From Amycolatopsis roodepoortensis (GTDB taxonomy: Bacteria; Actinomycetota; Actinomycetes; Mycobacteriales; Pseudonocardiaceae), in assembly GCF_014873915.1 (NCBI RefSeq), contig NZ_JADBEJ010000008.1, forward strand, positions 744,001-808,000: a stretch of DNA of 64,000 nucleotides, written 5' to 3'. This document shows, one piece after another, positions 47,277 to 56,368 of the stretch (within the stretch, counting starts at the first letter, position 1; the number at the start of each line of letters is the position of its first letter). The translations under genes and the position numbers were made by a program. Below the pieces are notes generated by a model that worked only from the letters and a program-made list of their open reading frames with translations, did no database searches and had not been told where the DNA came from.

Positions 47277-48326
47277 ATGCCGTCGAACATCGTGCTCGTG
47301 ACCGGGGTCGGGGGAGACCTTGGCGGGAAGCTGCTCGCCAGACTCGGCAACAATCCGGAGTTCGAGCGGGTGATCGGCGTGGACACCACGCCCCCTCGCA
47401 AGGCGGTCCTGCAGCGGATGGGGCACGCCGAATACGTCCGCGCCGACATCCGCAACCCGCTGATCGCCAAGGTGATCAGCACGGCCAAGGTCGACACCGT
47501 GGTGCACGCGTCGTGCACCGCGCATCCGGCGGGCCCCGCTCGCCGCACGGCGATCAAAGAGGTCAACGTCATCGGCACGATGCGGCTGCTGGCGGCCTGC
47601 CAGCGCTCGCCGCTCGTGCGCAAGCTCGTGGTGAAGTCGACGGCCGCGGTGTACGGCGCCGGAGCGCGCTCCCAGGCCGTCTTCACCGAGGATTCCGAGC
47701 TCATCCCCACCTCGACCAGCGGGTACGTGAAGGACGCCGTCGAGATGGAGGGATACGTCCGTGGTCTCCTGCGCCGCCGTCCCGACATCACGACGACACT
47801 GTTCCGCTTCGCCAACATCATCAGCCCGGAGATCGACACCGTGCTTTCGCGCTACTTCGCGCTGCCGGTCGTCCCCACCGTCTTCGGCTACGACGCGCGG
47901 ATCCAGCTGCTGCACGCTTCGGACGCGCTGTCCGTGTTCGAGCAGGCGACGCTGAACGACAAGCCAGGCGTGTTCAACGTCGGCTCGGAAGGGGTACTCA
48001 CCCTTTCTCAGGCGATCCGGCGGGCAGGCCGCGTCGGACTGCCGATGCCCAGCGGTGTCGTGCCGTCGGTCGGCAAGGTGCTGCGCGGAGCGAGGGTCGT
48101 CGACTTCTCCGCCGATCAGGTGCGGCTGCTGAACTTCGGCCGCGTCGTGGACATCACGAAGCTCAAGCAGGACTTCGGCTACACCCCGCGCTGGACGACG
48201 CGGGAAGCGTTCGACGACTACATCACCGGCCGCGGGCTCCGGCCCGTGGTGGACGGCGGCAGGCTGGCCGGTTTCGCGGGCAAGGTGCTGGTGGCCGCGG
48301 CGACCGGACAGGCGACCCACCGATGA
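47277..48326 (+). CDS. NAD-dependent epimerase/dehydratase family protein (Rv0501-like)
   Basis: 349 residues. Extended SDR: IVLVTGVGGDLGGKLLARLG (about 4-23) for NAD binding, then KLVVKSTAAVYGAG and STSGYVKDAVEMEGYVRG with Tyr-x3-Asp in place of Tyr-x3-Lys, so the canonical catalytic Lys is not obvious. The mycobacterial orthologue is called GalE2 without biochemical proof. It overlaps the acyltransferase gene by 4 nt, and the two are conserved neighbours, which hints at a lipid or envelope role. Confidence 0.82.
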   Translation: MPSNIVLVTGVGGDLGGKLLARLGNNPEFERVIGVDTTPPRKAVLQRMGHAEYVRADIRNPLIAKVISTAKVDTVVHASCTAHPAGPARRTAIKEVNVIGTMRLLAACQRSPLVRKLVVKSTAAVYGAGARSQAVFTEDSELIPTSTSGYVKDAVEMEGYVRGLLRRRPDITTTLFRFANIISPEIDTVLSRYFALPVVPTVFGYDARIQLLHASDALSVFEQATLNDKPGVFNVGSEGVLTLSQAIRRAGRVGLPMPSGVVPSVGKVLRGARVVDFSADQVRLLNFGRVVDITKLKQDFGYTPRWTTREAFDDYITGRGLRPVVDGGRLAGFAGKVLVAAATGQATHR

Positions 48327-49414
48327 GCAGACCGCACGAGAACTCTCACGAAGGCGAGGCGGAAAACGTGAGCGGCGCTGAAGCGCAGGTCATCCCGTTG
48401 CACGGCCCCGGCAGAGAGAAGCCGGACCCGGCCGTCCAGGCGGAACGGGATCTTCGCGAGTCGGAAGAAGCGCAAGAACATCTGGAGCGGGAGCGCCGGG
48501 CCGACGCGCCCGTCGTCGACTTCCCCGGAGCGGCGCGCGTCGCGCCCGCCAGGACCCGTCCGGCCGACGCGGATCTCCTCCCGGCCTCCCTCAGGACGGC
48601 GCTGGGCTTCCTGCGTGACCGGTTGACCGGTGACTACACCGTCGACGAGTTCGGTTTCGACGCCGAGCTCACCGAGACCCTGCTGTTGCCGCCGCTGCGC
48701 GCGCTGTACGAGAAGTGGTTCCGCGTCGACACCTTCGGCGTCGAGAACCTGCCCGCCGACGGCGGCGCGCTGCTGGTGTCGAACCACTCCGGCACGTTGC
48801 CGCTCGACGCGCTGATGACCGCCGTCGCCGTGCACGACCACGTCCCCGGCGGCAGGCATCTGCGCGGTCTCGGCGCGGATCTGGTGTTCCAGGTGCCGCT
48901 GGTGGGCTCCTTCGCCCGCAAGTCCGGGCAGACCCTCGCCTGCAACGCCGACGCGGAACGCTTGCTGCGCAAGGGAGAACTCGTCGGCGTCTGGCCGGAA
49001 GGGTTCAAGGGGATCGGGAAACCGTTCTCGTCGCGGTACAAACTGCAGCGGTTCGGCCGCGGTGGTTTCGTTTCGGCCGCGCTGCGGACGGGCGTGCCGA
49101 TTATCCCCGTGTCGGTCATCGGCGCGGAGGAGATCTACCCGAAGATCGGGGACATCAAGCTCCTCGCGCGCGTGCTCGGCCTGCCGTACTTCCCGGTGAC
49201 GCCGTTCTTCCCGCTGCTCGGCCCGCTCGGCGCGATCCCGCTGCCGACGAAGTGGAGCATCGAGTTCGGCGAGCCGATCCGCACGGACACCTACGACGCC
49301 GACGCCGTCGACGACCCGATGCTGGTCTTCACGCTCACCGACCAGGTGCGGGAGTCGATCCAGCAGTCGCTGTACAAACGCCTTTCGCAGCGAAAGAGCG
49401 TCTTCAAGGGCTGA
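48323..49414 (+). CDS. lysophospholipid acyltransferase family protein (Rv0502-like)
   Basis: 363 residues. About 90 polar residues precede a PlsC-type domain: LLVSNHSGTLPLDALM (H-x4-D at about 155-160), FARKSGQTLACNADAERLLR, VGVWPEGFKGIGKPF and GVPIIPVSVIGAEE. The domain transfers acyl groups to a lipid acceptor at the membrane. The start ATG lies in ATGA with the epimerase stop. A 21-bp repeat array begins 6 bp after its stop. Confidence 0.86.
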   Translation: MSRPHENSHEGEAENVSGAEAQVIPLHGPGREKPDPAVQAERDLRESEEAQEHLERERRADAPVVDFPGAARVAPARTRPADADLLPASLRTALGFLRDRLTGDYTVDEFGFDAELTETLLLPPLRALYEKWFRVDTFGVENLPADGGALLVSNHSGTLPLDALMTAVAVHDHVPGGRHLRGLGADLVFQVPLVGSFARKSGQTLACNADAERLLRKGELVGVWPEGFKGIGKPFSSRYKLQRFGRGGFVSAALRTGVPIIPVSVIGAEEIYPKIGDIKLLARVLGLPYFPVTPFFPLLGPLGAIPLPTKWSIEFGEPIRTDTYDADAVDDPMLVFTLTDQVRESIQQSLYKRLSQRKSVFKG

Positions 49415-49419
49415 AACGC

Positions 49420-49519
49420 GTCACTCGCGTGATCAGACGCGTAACTCGCGTGATTGGGGCCGTAACTCACGAGTTACGGCCCCAATCACGCGAATGACGG
49501 CTTAAAACACGCGAGTTAC
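49420..49519. repeat. 21-bp-period array of GTAACTCGCGTG, locus 3
   Basis: Direct units start at 49420, 49441 and 49462; inverted units start at 49466, 49487 and 49508. All steps are 21 bp. The two halves meet in the palindrome GTAACTCACGAGTTAC (49462-49477). It begins 6 bp after the acyltransferase stop. Confidence 0.85.
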
Positions 49520-49579
49520 GGGTTGGGCTCCGCGTTCAGTGCGGTGTTGGGCAAGCGCGGCGGGTTGCGAAAGCCCGGA

Positions 49580-49603
49580 CCGCATCCAGAGGACTAAACG
49601 CGG
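49580..49603. repeat. AGAGGAC-family element
   Basis: A 24-bp solo unit (core ATCCAGAGGACTAAACGCGG) 4 bp beyond the stop of the minus-strand HAD gene at 49607. Confidence 0.65.
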
Positions 49604-49606
49604 GGC

Positions 49607-50509
49607 TTAGCGCTTCCGGTACGCCATCCCGGCCGCGACGGCACCGGCCACGGCGCCGACGCCGAGCACCGAAGGCACGCCGATCTTCGCCGCCTTGCGC
49701 CCGGTCCGGAAGTCGCGGATCTCCCAGCCGCGCGCCCGCGCGACGTCGCGAAGACCGCCGTCCGGGTTCACCGCGACCGCGGTCCCGACGACCGACAGCA
49801 TCGGGACGTCGTTCTGCGAGTCGGAATACGCCGTGCAGCGCTTGAGATTCAGCCCTTCGCGTGACGCCAGCGCCCGGACGGCGTGGGCCTTCGCCCGGCC
49901 GTGCAGCAGGTCGCCGACGAGACGGCCGGTGTACACGCCGTCCTTGGTCTCCGCGACGGTCCCCAGCGCGCCGGTGAGGCCGAGGCGCCGCGAGATGATG
50001 GCCGCGAGCTCGATCGGGGTCGCGGTGACGAGCCAGACGCGCTGCCCGGCGTCGAGGTGCATCTGCGCGAGTGCCCTGGTGCCGGACCAGATCTTGTCCG
50101 CCATCAGCTCGTCGTAGATCTCTTCGCTGATGTCGGTCAGTTCCTGCACGGTGCGGCCGGCCACAAAGGACAGTGCGCGCTCGCGGTGGGTCTTGATGTC
50201 CTCTTTGTTCTCCCGGCCGCCGAGCCGGAATTTCACCTGCTGCCAGACGAATCCGGCCAGATCGGCGGAGGTGAAGAACTTGCGCGCGGCCAGGCCGCGG
50301 GCGAAGTAGAAGATCGACGCGCCCATCATCATGGTGTTGTCGACGTCGAAGAACGCGGCCGCGGTCAGGTCCGGCGGAGCGGGCGGCGCGGGCGGCTCGA
50401 GTGCTTCGGCGGACGCGGTCGCCATGGCGGCCTCGGCCGACGCCTCGCCCGCCAGCTCGGCCAGTCGTTCGAGCTCTTGACTCTTATCCTTGCCCCGCCA
50501 AACTGACAC
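49607..50509 (-). CDS. HAD-IB family hydrolase (SerB1-like)
   Basis: About 300 residues from the GTG at 50509, chosen because GGAGG lies 8 nt upstream. Catalytic motif I is AAFFDVDNTMM, with the two Asp near residue 53; note Asn-Thr, where many have Lys-Thr. Motif II is VWLVTATPIELA, motif IV YSDSQNDVPML. The C-terminus has a hydrophobic segment (VPSVLGVGAVAGAVAAGMAY) and basic tail. Relatives (Rv0505c) are annotated phosphoserine phosphatase but lack proof; some HAD-IB members act on lysophosphatidic acid, fitting the acyltransferase neighbour. Confidence 0.85.
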   Translation of the reverse strand: MSVWRGKDKSQELERLAELAGEASAEAAMATASAEALEPPAPPAPPDLTAAAFFDVDNTMMMGASIFYFARGLAARKFFTSADLAGFVWQQVKFRLGGRENKEDIKTHRERALSFVAGRTVQELTDISEEIYDELMADKIWSGTRALAQMHLDAGQRVWLVTATPIELAAIISRRLGLTGALGTVAETKDGVYTGRLVGDLLHGRAKAHAVRALASREGLNLKRCTAYSDSQNDVPMLSVVGTAVAVNPDGGLRDVARARGWEIRDFRTGRKAAKIGVPSVLGVGAVAGAVAAGMAYRKR

Positions 50510-50605
50510 GCACACCGCCTCCGGAATCCCAGGTGCCTGTGCACAGCGTAGCGAGCGGCCGAGCACGCTGTCCCGGGTGTGGTGCCTGCCTCACGTGACA
50601 CCGAG

Positions 50606-51694
50606 TCAGCCGATGGTTATCGGCGGTAATCCCGGAATCAGCGGCGGAATGGAAATGAGCGGCGGCTTCGGCGTGGTGGTGGTCGTCGGCAGCGGCGGCA
50701 GGTTCGTGGGGCCGGGAACGGGCACCACGGGCGGCGGCGTGCCTCCGGTCGGCGGTGCGATCGGTCCGGTCGGGACCGCGGTGTCCACGGCGGACGACGG
50801 CGGCGCGGAGGACACCGGCGCCGGCGACCCGGTCGGTGCCGACGACGGCGGGGAAGACGTCACCGGCGGCAGGACCGCGTGGGGGGAATCGGGGTCGCGG
50901 ACGCAGTCACCGGCGGCCGGGACCGCGCCCAGTTCGTCGGAAGAGCCCGTGGTGATCGTGTAGCAGACCAGCCGCGAGCCGAGATCCGTCGTGCGTTCCT
51001 GGACCTTGTCGAGCAGGGCACGGGCCGCGGAGAACTTGTCGCGCGCCTCGGCGGGCGCGTGCTCGACCTGGAGACCGAGCCGGTCGGACTGGTTCCGCGC
51101 CCAGGTGCGGAGTTCGGCGAGCCGGGTCTGGCCACCCTGATCGGTGACGAGCGCGGTCAGCCGCGAGACACCGGCGCGCAGATCCGTCTCGAAATCGGTG
51201 AGGCCGGTGAAGTAGGCGTCGGTGGGCGCGCCCTGCCGCGTCAGCTCGTCGAGCTCGCCGACGCGGTTCGCGGCGAACTCCAGATGCTTCTTGGCCTTGT
51301 CCTGCTCGTCGAAGGTGAGCCCGAGCGCGGCCGATTCACCCGCTCGTTTGATGCCGTACAGCGGATCGCCCGGCAGCGCGTCCTTGGACAGCAGCAGGGT
51401 GATGCCGCCGAGCGCCAGCACGAGTGCGACGGCGGCCGCGGCGAGGTTGGCGACAGCGTGACCGCGGCGCTTGGGGGCGGCTTCGGCCTCGGCGAGCCGC
51501 CCGGCGATCTCGTCACGGATGCGTTGGCGGGTCTCCGCGTCGGGGGCGCCGCCGGCGCCCAGTTCGCGCAAGCCGCCGACGAGCGCAAGTTCGTGTGCGA
51601 ACTCGTCGTCGTCCGGGGAGTCGATGCCGTCGACAAGGTCGGCGAAGCGGTCACCGTCCGCCCGCTCCCGCGCGAACCATCCCGGCACGCCCAC
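50606..51694 (-). CDS. DUF5667 membrane protein, RsbN-like anti-sigma candidate
   Basis: 362 residues from a GTG. A cytoplasmic N-terminal part (about 1-80; GDRFADLVDGIDSPDDDEFA), one TM helix (ANLAAAAVALVLALGGITLL, about 82-101), an external helical domain of about 150 residues (GDPLYGIKRAGESAALGLTF is typical of DUF5667) and a Pro/Thr-rich tail of about 90 residues. In Streptomyces the membrane anti-sigma RsbN is encoded beside bldN; here the gene lies 109 bp downstream of the BldN-like sigma gene. Confidence 0.82.
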   Translation of the reverse strand: MGVPGWFARERADGDRFADLVDGIDSPDDDEFAHELALVGGLRELGAGGAPDAETRQRIRDEIAGRLAEAEAAPKRRGHAVANLAAAAVALVLALGGITLLLSKDALPGDPLYGIKRAGESAALGLTFDEQDKAKKHLEFAANRVGELDELTRQGAPTDAYFTGLTDFETDLRAGVSRLTALVTDQGGQTRLAELRTWARNQSDRLGLQVEHAPAEARDKFSAARALLDKVQERTTDLGSRLVCYTITTGSSDELGAVPAAGDCVRDPDSPHAVLPPVTSSPPSSAPTGSPAPVSSAPPSSAVDTAVPTGPIAPPTGGTPPPVVPVPGPTNLPPLPTTTTTPKPPLISIPPLIPGLPPITIG

Positions 51695-51803
51695 GGCGAA
51701 GTCTCCATCTGCTCAGCCCGGTCCTGACACCGGTCTGGCTGTGAAAACGAGCGGGGACGCCCAAGGGTTACGGCAAGGCCGGGTGAGGCATAAATATGGG
51801 ACT

Positions 51804-52502
51804 TTAACGCAATCCGGTGGGCAGAAGTTGTGCCAAACGGCGTACCGCGCGGTGCTGAAGGGCCTTGATGGCGCCTTCGTTGCGCTTCATGATCGCGGCC
51901 GTCTCGGCGACCGAAAGCCCCTGCATGAACCGCAGCACGATGCACTCGCGCTGATCCTCGCCGAGTTCGGCGACGCAACGCAGCAGTTCGGCCCGGGTGG
52001 CGCGGCTGATGGCCTGCTGTTCGGGCCCGGCGACCGCCTGCACGCCGACGTTCCCGATCGGCGCGCCGTTGGGCTCGGCGACCTCGTCGGTGACCACTTC
52101 GAGGCGGAACCGGCTCGACTTCACGTGGTCGAGGATGATGTTGCGCGCGATGGTGACGAACCAGGCGCCGACGTCACGGCCCTGATAGCTCACGGACGTG
52201 ATGCGGCGAAGCGCGCGGAGGAACGTCTCGCTGGTGACGTCCTCGGCGAGGTCCCGGTCGCCGAGGCGGAACAGGACGTAGCGGTAGACGACGTCGACGT
52301 AGCGGTCGTAGAGCCGTCCGAAGGCGGAGGTGTCGCCGTCCTGCGCGGCGCTGACCAGCTCCCACGCTTCGGCCTTCGCGGCTTCGGCGGCGTCTGAGCC
52401 TTCTTCCGCCTTGGGGCGGGCCGCGGGCGCCGCGGGGAAACCACTCCGGCGGAGGATATGGCCCGCCAGCATCGAGACGGGGTTCGGCGCGGGAAGAGTC
52501 AC
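51804..52502 (-). CDS. bldN: ECF sigma factor, BldN/AdsA-like
   Basis: 232 residues. An N-terminal extension of about 48 residues precedes region 2 (DGDTSAFGRLYDRYVDVVYR, RDLAEDVTSETFLRALRRI); region 4 has LGEDQRECIVLRFMQGLSVAE and NEGAIKALQHRAVRRLAQLL. Streptomyces BldN also has an N-terminal extension, removed by proteolysis, and controls aerial development (chaplins, rodlins). The linkage to rex-hemA and to an RsbN-like gene matches Streptomyces, supporting the assignment; the developmental role here is inferred. Confidence 0.82.
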   Translation of the reverse strand: MTLPAPNPVSMLAGHILRRSGFPAAPAARPKAEEGSDAAEAAKAEAWELVSAAQDGDTSAFGRLYDRYVDVVYRYVLFRLGDRDLAEDVTSETFLRALRRITSVSYQGRDVGAWFVTIARNIILDHVKSSRFRLEVVTDEVAEPNGAPIGNVGVQAVAGPEQQAISRATRAELLRCVAELGEDQRECIVLRFMQGLSVAETAAIMKRNEGAIKALQHRAVRRLAQLLPTGLR

Positions 52503-52705
52503 GGTCCACCTCCCGTTCCGGACAGGGAGGACCGGCCCGCATGTCCCACCGCCGCGTGGGCCTGCAAGATCTGCACGTCCGGACTCCCTTTCTCACCATC
52601 GAGTGATCAACACCACTCGACGACGCCCAGCAGCATACGTGTAGTTACCGCGAAGTAGGTAGCGGTGCCGGGGTTACGGAACTGCGACGAAAGCGAGTGA
52701 CACCC

Positions 52706-54280
52706 ATGACGGTGGGCGAGATGACAAACTGGCAACGCCGTTTCACCGAGGGAAGAGGTTCGCAGTTGAGCGCGGAGCAGGTTGCCGAAGGAAGCGTGCC
52801 CACCTTGCTTGCCGAGGCCGCCCGTCAGTGGCCCGGCAAGGTGGCCGTCCAGGAGACCGGCGGAGGGGTCGCGCTGACCTGGTCGCAACTCGACGCCGCC
52901 GCCCACGCACTGGCCCGTGCCCTGGTCGACGCGGGAATCGAGCGCGGGGACAGGGTGGCGCTGCGGCTGCCGACGTCAGCCGCGTTCGCGGTCTCGCTGT
53001 TCGGTGCGCTCCGGGCGGGAGCGGTGGTCGTGCCGATCTCGCCGCAGGGCCCGGCGGCGGAGCTGAACGGGCTGCTGGAGCACAGCGGCGCTCGGCTCGT
53101 CCTCGAACGCGAAGTCACCGAGGAACTCCCCGACGGAGTGACAAGCCTCTCACCGCCGGTTACCTCTGATGGAGCAGTCGAACCGGTCGACGCGTCCGGG
53201 GCCGGCGAGGACATAGCGGTCATCTCGTACACCTCCGGCACGACCGGCCCGCCGCGCGGCGTGATGCTGTCGCATCGGGCGCTGCTGGCGAACCTCGACC
53301 AGCTGAGCCGGATCGTCCCCACACCGCTCGTGCACGGCGACCGCGTGCTCATCACCATCCCGTTGTTCCACGTCTACGGGCTCGGGCCCGGTCTCCTGCA
53401 GACCACGGCGGTCGGCGCGACGGCGATCCTGTCCGAACGGTTCCTCGCCGAGCGCACGCTGGCCGACTGCGCCGAGTACCGCGTGACGTCGATCGCCGGC
53501 GTGCCCGCGATGTACGCCGAATTCGCCGCGATGGACCCGGAAGAACTCGGCCGGGGCCTGTCCACCGTCCGGCGGATGACCTCGGGTGCGGCGCCGCTGC
53601 ACCCCAAGATCCTCACCGCGCTCCGCGGCGCCACCGGCCTCGACGTCTACGAGGGCTACGGCCTCACCGAATGCGCGCCGGTGGTCACCACGACGCTGGT
53701 CACCGGTTACCCGAAGCCGGGTTCGGTCGGGCGGCCGCTGCCCGGTGTCGAGCTCCGGCTGGTCGACAGCGACGGCGACGCGGAGCCCGTCCCGCTGGAC
53801 CCGGACGACCTCGGCGACGCCTTCGACGAGGACGGCGGCACCGGCCTGGTGTCGATCCGCGGCGCGAACCTGTTCTCCGGTTACTGGCCCGACGGCTCGC
53901 ACGGTCCCGGCGAGGACGGCTGGTTCCGCACCGGCGACGTCGGCTACCTCGACACCGACGGCGACCTGCACCTGGTGGACCGCGCCAACGACCTGATCAT
54001 CGTCAACGGTTTCAACGTCTTCCCGCACGAGGTCGAGAACGTGATCTCGATGCTGGACGAGGTCGTCGAGGCGGGCGTCGTCGGCGTCGTCGACGAGCGG
54101 ACCGGTGAGGCGGTGAAGGCCGTCGTCGTCCCGGCGCCCGGAGCTTCGCTCTCGGAGCAGCAGGTCGTCGAGCACTGCGCGGAGCACCTGGCGGGGTACA
54201 AGGTGCCGCACACCGTCGAGTTCGCGGAGTCCCTGCCCCATTCCGCCACCGGGAAGCTGCGCAGGATGCGCCTCAGGTAA
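52706..54280 (+). CDS. acyl-CoA synthetase / AMP-dependent ligase
   Basis: About 524 residues; possible starts at 52697 (GTG), 52706 and 52721 (ATG). The adenylation motif is ISYTSGTTGPPRGVMLSHRA (about 174-193), then FHVYGLGPG, YEGYGLTECAPVV (about 316-328), GWFRTGDVGYLDTDGDLHLV and the hinge/Lys region DRANDLIIVNGFNVFPHEVE; the C-terminal catalytic Lys is in SATGKLRRM. It activates a carboxylic acid, probably a fatty acid, to acyl-CoA. A glutaredoxin gene follows by 11 bp. Confidence 0.88.
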   Translation: MTVGEMTNWQRRFTEGRGSQLSAEQVAEGSVPTLLAEAARQWPGKVAVQETGGGVALTWSQLDAAAHALARALVDAGIERGDRVALRLPTSAAFAVSLFGALRAGAVVVPISPQGPAAELNGLLEHSGARLVLEREVTEELPDGVTSLSPPVTSDGAVEPVDASGAGEDIAVISYTSGTTGPPRGVMLSHRALLANLDQLSRIVPTPLVHGDRVLITIPLFHVYGLGPGLLQTTAVGATAILSERFLAERTLADCAEYRVTSIAGVPAMYAEFAAMDPEELGRGLSTVRRMTSGAAPLHPKILTALRGATGLDVYEGYGLTECAPVVTTTLVTGYPKPGSVGRPLPGVELRLVDSDGDAEPVPLDPDDLGDAFDEDGGTGLVSIRGANLFSGYWPDGSHGPGEDGWFRTGDVGYLDTDGDLHLVDRANDLIIVNGFNVFPHEVENVISMLDEVVEAGVVGVVDERTGEAVKAVVVPAPGASLSEQQVVEHCAEHLAGYKVPHTVEFAESLPHSATGKLRRMRLR

Positions 54281-54291
54281 GGATTGATGGC

Positions 54292-54528
54292 ATGGCGCAT
54301 CACGTGACCGTCATGACCCGCACGGGTTGCCACCTGTGCGAGGTCGCGGAACAGGACATCGAGCGGATCTGCGGCGAACTGGGCGTCGCCTGGTCGGCGG
54401 AGGACGTCGACAGCGACCCCGAATGGCGGGCCGAGTACGGCGACCGCGTGCCGGTGATCCTCGTCGACGACGCCGAGCACGGCTACTGGCGCGTCGAAGA
54501 GGACAGGCTCCGGAAGGCGTTGGCGTAA
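54292..54528 (+). CDS. glutaredoxin family protein (Rv0508-like)
   Basis: 78 residues. Thioredoxin-like with CHLC redox motif (Cys13, Cys16) and the cis-Pro in RVPVILVDD. Corresponds to Rv0508 just before hemA. In mycothiol producers such proteins may work as mycoredoxins, but the motif CHLC differs from the Mrx1 CGYC. Partner unknown. Confidence 0.88.
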   Translation: MAHHVTVMTRTGCHLCEVAEQDIERICGELGVAWSAEDVDSDPEWRAEYGDRVPVILVDDAEHGYWRVEEDRLRKALA

Positions 54529-54586
54529 CACACTCGTAAGGGGCGATCGGCCGACCTGAAGGCCGGTTCGCTCCGAAGATGGAGTC

Positions 54587-56119
54587 GTGGACGAACGCAG
54601 GCTCACCTCTTCCCAAGCCGCGCTGACCGGGCTCCTGTCGCTGGTGGCCGCCCTCGGCGTGGGACATCTCGTCGCGGGCTTCGTGGGGTACACGGCCTCG
54701 CCGTTCGTCGCCGTCGCGAACTTCGTCATCGACCACAGCCCGCACGCGGTGGTCGCGTGGGCCGAGCAGACGCTGGAGACCTGGGACAAGTTCGTCCTCA
54801 AGATCGGCCTCGCCGTCGTGCTGGTGCTGTTCGCGCTGCTCGCCGGGCAGCTCTCGCGCCGCAATCCGCTGCCGGGTCAGGTGATCGTCGGCCTGCTCGG
54901 CGCGGCAGGCGTCGCCGCCGTCTTCGTGCGCACCGACCTCGGGCAGATCGCGCTGCTGGCACCGGTGATCGCCACCGTCGTCGCGCTCGTCGTGTTCACC
55001 CGGCTGCATTCGTTCTTCCGCCCGAAGGTGTTCTTCGACGACCGTGAGGGCGAGGGGCCGGACCGGCGGAAGGTGCTGATCACCGGGGTCTCCGTCGCGG
55101 CGGGGGCCGGTGTCGCCGCGCTGACCGGCCAGATCGTCGGGACCAGGAAGAACGCCGAGGAGTCGCGGGCCGCCGTCGGCAGGCTCGTCGCGACGAGGAC
55201 CGCGCCGCCGATCCCGCCCGACGCGGACTTCGCGAAGCTCGGCACCCCGCCGTACCTCACTCCTTCGAAGGATTTCTATCGGATCGACACGGCGCTGGTG
55301 GTCCCGCAGGTCCGCACCGAGGACTGGAGCCTGCAGATCCGCGGGATGGTCGACCGCGAGGTCACCTATCGGTATGAAGATCTGCGCTCGCGGCCGCTGA
55401 TCGAACGCGACGTCACCCTGTGCTGCGTCTCCAACGAGGTCGGCGGCCCGTACATCTCCAACGCCCGCTGGATCGGCATCGACCTGCGAGACCTGCTGAA
55501 CGAAGCGGGCGTGAAACCGGGCGCCGAGCAGATGTTCGCGACCAGCGTCGACGGCTGGACCTGCGGCACCCCGGTCGAAGCCGCCCTGGACCCGCGTCGC
55601 GGCGCGATGCTCGCCCTCGGCATGGACGGCGAACCGCTCCCGATCGAGCACGGCTTCCCCGCGCGGATCGTGATCCCCGGGCTCTACGGCTACGTGTCCG
55701 CCACCAAATGGGTCACCGAACTGGAGATCACCACCTGGGAGGAGCGCCAGGCGTACTGGCTCGGCCGCGGCTGGGCCAGGGAGGCGCCGGTGAAGACGCA
55801 GTCGCGGATCGACGCGCCCGGCTCGGCGGTGAACGCGGGCAAGGTCGTGGTGTCCGGGACCGCGTGGGCGCAGCACACCGGCGTCGCGAAGGTCGAGGTC
55901 CGGGTCGATCAGGGGCCGTGGCAGGAAGCCGTCCTGTCGGCGGAGACGTCGAAGGACACCTGGCGGATGTGGTGGACCGAAGTCCAGGTCGCCCCTGGTC
56001 AGCACGAGATCGCCGTGCGCGCCACGGACCAGTCGGGCTACACGCAGACGCCGGAGATCGCCGGTACCGTCCCCGACGGCGCCACGGGCTGGCACACGGT
56101 GTCGGTCAACGCGCGCTGA
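54587..56119 (+). CDS. membrane-anchored molybdopterin-dependent oxidoreductase (sulfite oxidase family)
   Basis: 510 residues. Four N-terminal TM helices (about 10-150) precede a short basic stretch (GPDRRKVLITG) and another hydrophobic helix. The molybdopterin domain (about 215-400) has the Mo-ligating Cys in TLCCVSNEVGGPYISNARW and GFPARIVIPGLYGY; the C-terminal Ig-like Mo-co dimerisation domain follows (about 405-508). The catalytic part is predicted outside the membrane. The substrate is unknown. A GAAGGCCCCC hairpin begins 5 bp after the stop. Confidence 0.88.
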   Translation: MDERRLTSSQAALTGLLSLVAALGVGHLVAGFVGYTASPFVAVANFVIDHSPHAVVAWAEQTLETWDKFVLKIGLAVVLVLFALLAGQLSRRNPLPGQVIVGLLGAAGVAAVFVRTDLGQIALLAPVIATVVALVVFTRLHSFFRPKVFFDDREGEGPDRRKVLITGVSVAAGAGVAALTGQIVGTRKNAEESRAAVGRLVATRTAPPIPPDADFAKLGTPPYLTPSKDFYRIDTALVVPQVRTEDWSLQIRGMVDREVTYRYEDLRSRPLIERDVTLCCVSNEVGGPYISNARWIGIDLRDLLNEAGVKPGAEQMFATSVDGWTCGTPVEAALDPRRGAMLALGMDGEPLPIEHGFPARIVIPGLYGYVSATKWVTELEITTWEERQAYWLGRGWAREAPVKTQSRIDAPGSAVNAGKVVVSGTAWAQHTGVAKVEVRVDQGPWQEAVLSAETSKDTWRMWWTEVQVAPGQHEIAVRATDQSGYTQTPEIAGTVPDGATGWHTVSVNAR

Positions 56120-56123
56120 CGCC

Positions 56124-56174
56124 GCGTGAAGGCCCCCTTCACGCGGCTCAGCCGAGGGAAGGGGGCCTTCACGC
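56124..56174. repeat. GAAGGCCCCC-family hairpin, copy 3
   Basis: Arms 56124-56147 and 56151-56174, loop TCA, as at 40830 but with a 3-nt internal mismatch. It starts 5 bp after the molybdoenzyme stop. Confidence 0.82.
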
Positions 56175-56221
56175 GGGAAATGCCCGGGTGTGGGGTGCGT
56201 CATCCCCTCTACCTGTGACTT

Positions 56222-56237
56222 TGTGCCTGCGTTCACA
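56222..56237. promoter_or_regulatory. Rex operator (ROP) upstream of rex
   Basis: TGTGCCTGCGTTCACA: the right half GCGTTCACA and outer TGTG fit the Rex consensus TGTGAAC-N-N-GTTCACA, with three deviations in the left half. A TACCGT/TAGATA -10-like stretch follows at about 56245. It supports NADH-responsive autoregulation of rex-hemACD. Confidence 0.7.
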
Positions 56238-56368
56238 AGTGGCTACCGTAGATACGTCGCCTCCGAAAGCGCCCGGCATCGAACCGGACTCAGCGCCGCG
56301 GGTCAAGAGCCGATTTCCAGGTTCGGGCGATTCATGTCGTCAGCAGGGACCAGAGGGAGCGGACAAGC

